64,000 bases of DNA from Notospermus geniculatus (taxonomy: Eukaryota > Nemertea > Pilidiophora > Heteronemertea > Lineidae): positions 260,362 through 324,361 of the forward strand of contig NMRB01000061.1 in NCBI GenBank assembly GCA_002633025.1, written 5' to 3'. The position numbers and the translations under genes were made by a program. This document shows, piece by piece, positions 41,818 to 64,000 of the stretch; within the stretch, counting starts at the first letter, position 1, and every line of letters starts with the position of its first letter. The notes below the pieces were generated by a model. It saw only the letters and a list, made by a program, of their open reading frames with translations. It did no database searches and was not told the origin of the DNA.

Positions 41818-44800
41818 GGGAAGCAGTCTACAGTGCTGCTCTCCCAGATTCGCAACAGCGGCTGGGGTGATCGAGACTACCACACGGAAAATTTCTTGTT
41901 CATGTTATCATGCCGCCAATAGGGCTACTGAGGCGATCCGTCTGGTGTACAATTTATTGAAATAATAGGGGAAACGATTGACATTGGCCTTCATGCCTAT
42001 TATTTGTCTGTTACTTATGAAGTAACAAGTATAGATTGCGAGGCAAGGAATTTGTAAATTTAGGCAAAAGGAATTTAGATCTACCAGAATAAACTGACCA
42101 GTGTGGATGGATGAACCTCGGGTGACGTTGACCACCACCTCACCTTCAGACAGAACCCATGATGGATGGTAGCTTTCACAAGAACTGGATATGAATTGGT
42201 GTAGATAAGTGTGAAAGTGCACCACTTTTGCCCCTTCGCTCCCTCACTGTGGAGAAAGAAGTGAGATAGCTTTGGGGCCAACCTCAGAAAGTGCTAGCCT
42301 ACAGAAGGATTCCAAAGATAGTAACTGTTGACTCAATTCAGAACAAACTGTTCCCATGATTACAAATCACCCAACATGTATTTGTACTATTGGTGTAGTG
42401 CCTCAATTCTCAAAGTAACAGTCAGTAGGTACGTGGTTCAAATCCCACAATCAGTATGAGCCGAACGTTCAATACCTCTGGAATCTTTCAAGTGAAAGTG
42501 ATAGACTGGTCCCCTGTCCTGGAGCTGCTCGTAATAGCGGAGTGGTTCGAGGATATGGGACCAGCCTAGAGAAAGTGAAAGAGACAGTGAGGGATGTGCA
42601 TCAGTGTTAAAGGGGGATTCCCACAGATGAATTTCCATCCTTATCTGAGAGATTTGCTTTGAAGAATCCACCTTTATCGTGCAGTGTAAATCAATCTTGG
42701 GGCAAGGTGATGCAGTTTCAGTGACAGTGAAGTAGAGTTTCATGCAGTGGGGTTTGAGAGGTAAACCTCCCATGAAATATAGGCCTAGTAGTGATGCTGA
42801 CCAGCTGCAGCCTCATCATCAGATACCTCCATCTTGGGGAACACAGCCTCCATCAATGTATATTACACTCTGGACAGTTTATTCTGGAAAATGTTTTCAA
42901 TCTCATGGCCTGAAATACTTAATGATCTATTTGGCAGAAACAGTCAAACTCACTTGATGCTGTATCATACTCTTTTGGTGGAATTTTCAAAAGGTGTTCT
43001 CAAGTAATTTTCTAGGCCTAGATGTGTGTAATTTCTGATTATTCAGGTTCACGACCTGAAAAGGCCCAGACTCTGTGTATCCAGTATGAAACGAAAGGAC
43101 CTTTTGAAAATTTGCCCAATTTTACTCCTTAAATGCTTTAAAAGCATTATGGGAATACAAACTGACCTATCACGCTCCCAAACTTTGGCATTCCAAAAAC
43201 TACGACATCACAATTGTTTGATGCATATGTGTACATGTAGATTGTGCATTTTGAACACCGCGTGCAGAACATAACTAGACTCAACTGTAATGAACATGGC
43301 AGAGCGTTCATCCCCAAGCCTACCCTGCTGCAACAGGCCTAACAGCAATAGTCATGTCTTAATACAGTAGTGCGAGACTATTGGTAGCCTATCCTTTGGA
43401 AAGTCATTCCTGACGATACCACGAACCTTCGGAACTTGAGCCTCAATTCGGCAGCGTTTCGAGGCAGACCTCATCATATTTCTCCCATACCAATGAACCT
43501 GGCTCAATTTGCGAGTCGAACTTTGCACCCTGGTGTCCAAGTTGCCCCCTCAGAATAGTGTAATCCCAGAAGTAACACCACAATGTCAATGTCACCGTTA
43601 CAATGACTATCGATGAAAATAAACACCCGCCGTTTTACAAAATAAGTACACGGTATCCCTGGTATAATGCTTTCTATGAAAATAAATAGGACTATGAACT
43701 CTGACAACAACGAATAAATTCAAAGTAAAAAAATCCGTTCAAATATTTTGTGAAAATACCCCTTTTTCAATTCTATGCAATTTATCTATGATGCTGTCAT
43801 CTGTGATGAGTAAGCAACAGTACCAGAACTAAGAAGCACTGACAAATACAGTAACAACAAGTGCCTCTTCACAAAACACTTGAACACTAACGGGTCTCTG
43901 TTTACAAGTTGGTGATTGGTGAGTGCACTGAGGGTGAGGGTATTACCCACAAATGAAGCAGAAACCAGATTCATTCGAGTTTCAAACAAATAACCATCCC
44001 ACCCCAAATAACCCAACCCAACAACCTGGGCCGACCGCACAGAAAGTCCGATAGTGCTTTCGGTGCCCATTGGTGGTTTAGTTAATGGAAAAATGCGTTA
44101 TAACTAACTGCCGATAGGCGCCGGTAGTATTATCGGATTTTCTTTGCGGTCGTTCCGAGTATGCACTGGTTGTCAAAGTCAACGATCGCAACATCTCTGT
44201 GTAATCTTGAAGAACAGTTGACCACAGCACGGATATCAGTTCCAAAGCTAGTTTTGTAGAGCGTTTCATTTCAAACCTATCGTAATCCCGGCCAGGGATT
44301 CCACTCCCTTGTGGATGACAACGTCAACATCTCTGGGTGCCCTCTTTATCCCTAGTATACCCCAACTGTCCTACCACCAATTTGTAAGCAGAGAGGGCCA
44401 CAGTCTCAGCTCAAGAATCGATTCCATGAAACCCCTAATCATTTCTTCTCCCACAAATGAGCCTCCCTCTACAGGCATCTTTAAAAGTGAAACATGCGTT
44501 CATCACAACATGTTCCAAGGCTTTGGCATTTTACGCACACCTCAGATTATCGTCTACCAACATTTACGTATCTTCCTGCAGTTCAGTGACCATGTCATCC
44601 CCAAACTCAAGAGATTTATCAACATTCTACTAAGGGGTGGTCTCCCCTAAAAGTTCCCCAACTCGCACCCTCTGATACAGTCGAATCTAACAGAGGATCT
44701 ACATGTAAGTTACTGTACCCCCAAACGACCGATTTTTTAGCAAATGAGACTGTGGCTTACCCATTGAACGAGTCTGAAAAATAGACTATCATAAACTCTA

Positions 44801-47190
44801 CACCTGATCATTCCAGTGTCATGGATGAAGAACGGGTCAGGTTTCATATGAAGTTATTTACATTATTTCTGCCCTCTGCATGTATAAAACTAACAACTCT
44901 TTGCATCAATCCAGAATATCAACAACTCTTCACCTCCAATGCTTAACAATTAGGTCACATGTAGTAATAGGCTACTACAGTCATAAAGGAGTCAAAACGG
45001 AAGATTCAAACGTCTCAAATCTGTTCATGAAATCGCCAATAACAGCATGTCAACTGACTGAGCCAGCTCACTTTCATCCCAACTACATGTAGTAGTTGGT
45101 AGTCTAGTCCTCCACCTTATCCAAGCTGGACGCAACGCCAAAACTAAACGTCAGCAACTTGCAAACGAACTTGACTTCGCCAATTCTTTCCATGCGACTC
45201 TCAGCCCACCCGATCAATGCTATTTAATACACAGCACACATAATGACGCACTGAAAGTAACAACCTACATGTACATGATGTGCAATATGTCACATCGAAA
45301 TCAGAAGTTATGTTGAGAATGGCTTTAATGGTATGAAGAGGTTGAATTTCCTAAAACCAACGAACTGGTGATTTCAGACACCAAATGACGTCACTATGCA
45401 AGAAATGATGTTATTTCACGATGAGGGCCTCCGAGTCTCGTGTTCTTACCCGAGTGGAAAATGACTTGCACAAATACGGAGTAAGGGGGGGGGGGGCGAA
45501 AGAGGAGAGAAAATCTAAGCCTTCCTTGCATAGTTTGTGATCACTCTTATCAGGTCACATCATTCATATGTACACAATTTCTAAAGATGGGTTTTAACTA
45601 AACGAAGACTTATAAAATTGGATTATTTTCATTAAGATTAGTACCGTATGATATTTGTTTACCATTTATACCAGTGTGGATTTTTTTTCATTTTTCTACT
45701 TTTGTTGGCCACTCTGTATATCCAAACGTTCTCAAGTCTTTGCCTAGGCCTGCAGGTGCATCATGTCTGAGAGCCTAACAGGCCTATGTTTCGATGCCAC
45801 ATCCGCAGCTCACAGACAACCACAGAAAAGTGCAACGACTGCTGACATGCAAACCTACGGCATTAGCCTAAAAGGTCTACTTTAATACATATCAAAGACT
45901 CAATTTTCATCACAATTCCTCCGAAGGAAATCCACAAAGGTATAAGCGATTTCACAGCACATGTAGATGTATATGAAACTCTCTGTGACATAGGTATACA
46001 GCATCATTGCAAGGGCACGAGGTTAAAACGGGGCTAGACATCCAGAAATGGAAAGAAACGAATCTAGGATATTAACTGGGTAACGAAGGAAGGTATCCCC
46101 AAGACCATTGTCGATTTCAATTTGAAATGATCACGAGACAGGTCACAGTTAATCACAAGTCCCAAGAGCCTACTGTAATTCCTGACTCTAATCTCGAATC
46201 GGACAGCTGACTGGCTGAAAATCCTGACTCTACGCTGAACAGAGACCTGACTGGCTGAAATGATGCCTGAACGAGTTACCTGATTGGTTGAAAACTCCTG
46301 ACTCAAACCCTGAACCAGACAGTCCACCTGATTAGCTGAGGTGTTGTCATGTGACTGCTTCTTTCCAAAATGGTCCTGGGGAAAAATTTACTGAAGATTT
46401 ACAGATGTTTACAGAAGAATTAATAGATTTAAGAGTTAAGATTGTCCAACATTACTATTAGAATTTGCACGATTGCCATGTTTATGACATTCAACAATCA
46501 CAAAAGTCATCACAAATCATTTCATTCTTTATCTGCACATGAATTTTGATATCAATATATCAACATGATTTCATCCAGTTTATATCAAATCACCCGTAAG
46601 GTTACAACTTAACCAGTCATGATCGCAGTGTCCAAACACATAACAACCAGAAATACTATTATCAATTAGATTAGCACCGCCTCCTTTGAACAGAATATCC
46701 AATCAAATTTCTGCTTCGCACATCACTCAAGTTGATTGACATCTGAGGAACCATTGTAAGAACTCCATTTTGGCATGTCTGCACACGATGGAAACCAACT
46801 GGCAATCATATCACAATTTTTCCAAGTACAGTGACTGTCATAGTCTGAAGTAAATGACCACTCTTATTTCTCAAATTTTCTGCAAAATCGTTTGGTGATT
46901 TACTCTTGACTCAGCCTGTACAATGGTGAGACCACATGACTTGGGCATCAACTCAGGCTCACACCTGGCCTAGGCCTGGCCAGGTCACCCAATGATATAG
47001 GGACAGAGCAGCTAGGCCTGATTCACAAGAAGCCTGGCATTGACATATCACGACAGCAGCTATAGCTAGACTACTCGGCGAAACCTGATCGCCGAGAACA
47101 TCCAATATCTACGCCACCTATGATTCATTTTGGCAAAGAATGGTCAGTATCACGAATCATTCTTTTAAAGCTAGACTTGATCCGCCGAAG

Positions 47191-62534
<15,344 letters not shown>

Positions 62535-62573
62535 CTGAAATGAGAATACAAATGGCGTTACATGAGCGAACAC

Positions 62574-62688
62574 AACAGGTATACAAGGTATACATGTATG
62601 TTGGCCAGAAGAAAACTTCAGAATGGTACAATTAGGCCAGGTACACCTAGGCCTTAAGGTTGAATAAGTCCACGACAGGGTTACATCT
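62574..62688. repeat. Local duplication, copy 1
   Basis: The stretch from AACAGGTATACAAGGTATAC to ACGACAGGGTTACAT recurs at 63096-63213 with small differences. Confidence 0.88.
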
Positions 62689-62726
62689 GCTCAACAACAC
62701 TGTGACCTACCAAAAGAGGGTAATCT

Positions 62727-62940
62727 ATATTACCCTCGTAAAATGGCGGCTCTCCAGTCTGTCGATTCGGTAAGTTTATCTGCTCTTATTCCTTCCCTAT
62801 TCAATTTTAGCAGTCCCCCTATGGATGTGCTTGTAGATAAAACTGTCAGGAACACGCCAGTATATGTGACGAACCCCTGTAAGTGCTACTATTCGAGTAA
62901 TTTGGCCGTGAAATTGCCGACTTTGACGAGGGTAATATAA
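62727..62940. mobile_element. MITE-like palindrome ended by TATATTACCCTCGT
   Basis: TATATTACCCTCGTAAA near 62727 pairs with TTTGACGAGGGTAATATA near 62923. A 65-codon plus frame (MAALQSVDS...) lies inside it. A further ACCCTCGTCCAATCGCC word follows at 62970. Confidence 0.6.
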
Positions 62941-63094
62941 TCGGGAGATTTGAATCTAACTGAATCTATATAACCCTCGTCCAATCGCCAAATTTCAGCG
63001 TCTAATTTCGCGAAAGATCGGGATTTCAGCATGTTATGCTATAGATAACTTGAAAGAGTAACATTTTCTCCACCTACCTGCAAAAAGCCAGCTT

Positions 63095-63095
63095 N
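63095..63095. other. Single ambiguous base at a duplication junction
   Basis: One N immediately precedes copy 2 of the local duplication (63096-63213). Confidence 0.95.
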
Positions 63096-63213
63096 AACAG
63101 AACCAGTATACAAGGTATATATGTTGGCCAGAAGGAAACTTCAGAATGGTACAATGTAGAGTAGGCCAGTACACCTAGGCCTTAAGGTTGAATAAGTCCA
63201 TGACAGGGTTACA
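63096..63213. repeat. Local duplication, copy 2
   Basis: Near copy of 62574-62688, beginning right after the N at 63095 and ending at CATGACAGGGTTACA. Confidence 0.88.
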
Positions 63214-64000
63214 CCAACAAGTACGATAAAAGTATAACACCTGATAAAATATATTAATGGTATATATTTCGCATTTTTGGCAAAGTTGGCGAAACCTGAA
63301 TCCAGGCATCCCCCAAACAAGCTGAGGCCTACTGCCACTGCCGACGAAGACTGCGTACCAATGTATAGGTATCAGCTGATCAGTCGATGCGACCAGGTGG
63401 TGCAAAATATATTATGAGTGCATGTCAAGGGAGCTCAGTGGCATTGTAGTCCACCGGTACAGTCACTCGGGCTGAAGAGTCGGGAACCGCAGTGCCTAAA
63501 TTTTGATGGACACCATTACCGTGGGCCTAACCAGCACCTGCTAACCTCAGTTAGTCACAACCATCAAACCTGTCATAGGCGAAGAGGACATGAATTGGTA
63601 GTGGGGCATGGACAACACCTTGTAATACCCGAGACATTGTTGCTGAAACTCCATAAACTCAAATACGGATAGGATATATTCTAAGGATGGAATAACCCTA
63701 TTCAATGCCACGCTGCTGCGGGACACTAAGCGACAGGAACAAAGGATTTTGAAAATGTAACATTATAGGAGGAAAACTCACCAAAGTACATGTACGAACC
63801 AGTAATCAAAGGAAAGCCAAGTTTTAAGCCATCGCTCTTCTTCGTATAGCTCACATTCTAATTACTACATGGAACATGCCCGCAGCCTGTGAAACGGATA
63901 ATTTTGATCCTATTGGCTGTAGCCTACATACAGGATAATGCACGACCAGAATAGACCCATACATCTTTTCACAGCTGTAGTCCCCGGAGGGCCATTATCT

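Larger units (their letters stand above)
37872..47190. other. Intergenic region between PDE4 and the PDE10-like gene
   Basis: About 9.3 kb with no gene I can support. Plus frames at 41072-41554 (160 codons) and 44309-44650 (113 codons) have no domains or splice partners that I recognise. It holds the small repeats listed separately, plus a tRNA-like B-box fragment near 42430-42470 (GTGGTTCAAATCCCAC). Two related units containing GGCGGCCATATTTGA (about 40230 and 40385) are also related to 3950-4000. There is a G run at 45486. The PDE4 3' UTR must begin at 47190, but I see no clear AATAAA on the minus strand nearby. Confidence 0.5.
62535..64000. other. Upstream PDE4 intron or flank
   Basis: I searched the minus strand for the first half of UCR1 and other PDE4 N-terminal exons without success. 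It contains the short duplication and palindrome listed separately. A weak exon-like minus stretch (GSYMYFG|GTGAGT near 63780) has no homology. Confidence 0.45.

Noticed and set aside
44309-44650. 113-codon plus frame
   Set aside because: No family resemblance, no initiation context and no neighbouring exon; length is within chance for this interval.
62743-62940. MAALQSVDS... frame with a GTAAGT after nine codons, looking like a plus-strand first exon
   Set aside because: It lies inside an inverted-repeat element, so the ATGGCGGC start is more likely a repeat word; no downstream plus-strand exon was found.

Overview
This is a window from an animal nuclear genome, most likely a marine invertebrate. 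Genes are split into short exons with GT-AG introns. Intergenic and intronic DNA is full of fold-back (MITE-like) elements, tRNA-derived SINE fragments and minisatellites, and palindromic words such as TACATGTA and TAGGCCTA recur. The PDE4 protein shares more word-level detail with fly dunce than with human PDE4. Phylum is not settled by the sequence; an echinoderm, hemichordate or lophotrochozoan would fit. Most long open frames in the window are repeats or chance. The real coding sequence is a set of small exons, nearly all on the minus strand.

Two cyclic-nucleotide phosphodiesterase genes lie head to tail on the minus strand. On the right (62.5 to 47.2 kb) is a PDE4/dunce gene: the end of UCR1, UCR2, the whole HD-type catalytic domain and a C-terminus with an ERK site. 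Its 5' end probably lies beyond the right edge. One 123-nt catalytic exon exists in two versions, at 51.13-51.25 kb and 49.97-50.09 kb. The second changes 8 of 41 residues and destroys the leucines of the ERK-docking (KIM) motif.

On the left (37.9 to 5.9 kb, running off the left edge) is the 5' half of a PDE10-like gene. Three candidate alternative first exons (37.7, 29.2 and 24.7 kb) all end in the same splice phase. They encode very different N-termini: an SH3-ligand-like segment, a myristoylation-like MGGKSSK, and MG plus a CxC. A phase-matched cassette exon (19.2 kb), a conserved N-terminal exon (13.9 kb), a 47-nt exon (10.5 kb) and a four-exon GAF-A block follow. That block is present twice in tandem (copies at 5.4-7.9 and 7.9-10.1 kb), with only silent differences between the copies. 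GAF-B and the catalytic domain are not in the window.

Between and inside the genes: fold-back elements at 1.0, 10.7, 12.2, 12.4, 14.1, 19.5, 20.7, 26.3, 28.5-29.1, 30.0, 31.9, 37.0, 39.6, 51.5 and 62.7 kb; minisatellites at 11.5, 13.2, 23.2-23.9 and 35.6-36.1 kb; tandem duplications at 21.4-23.2 and 30.9-32.0 kb; and a 791-base assembly gap at 34.3-35.1 kb. Two single N characters (31461 and 63095) each sit at the junction of a local duplication, so those duplications may be assembly artefacts between alleles.
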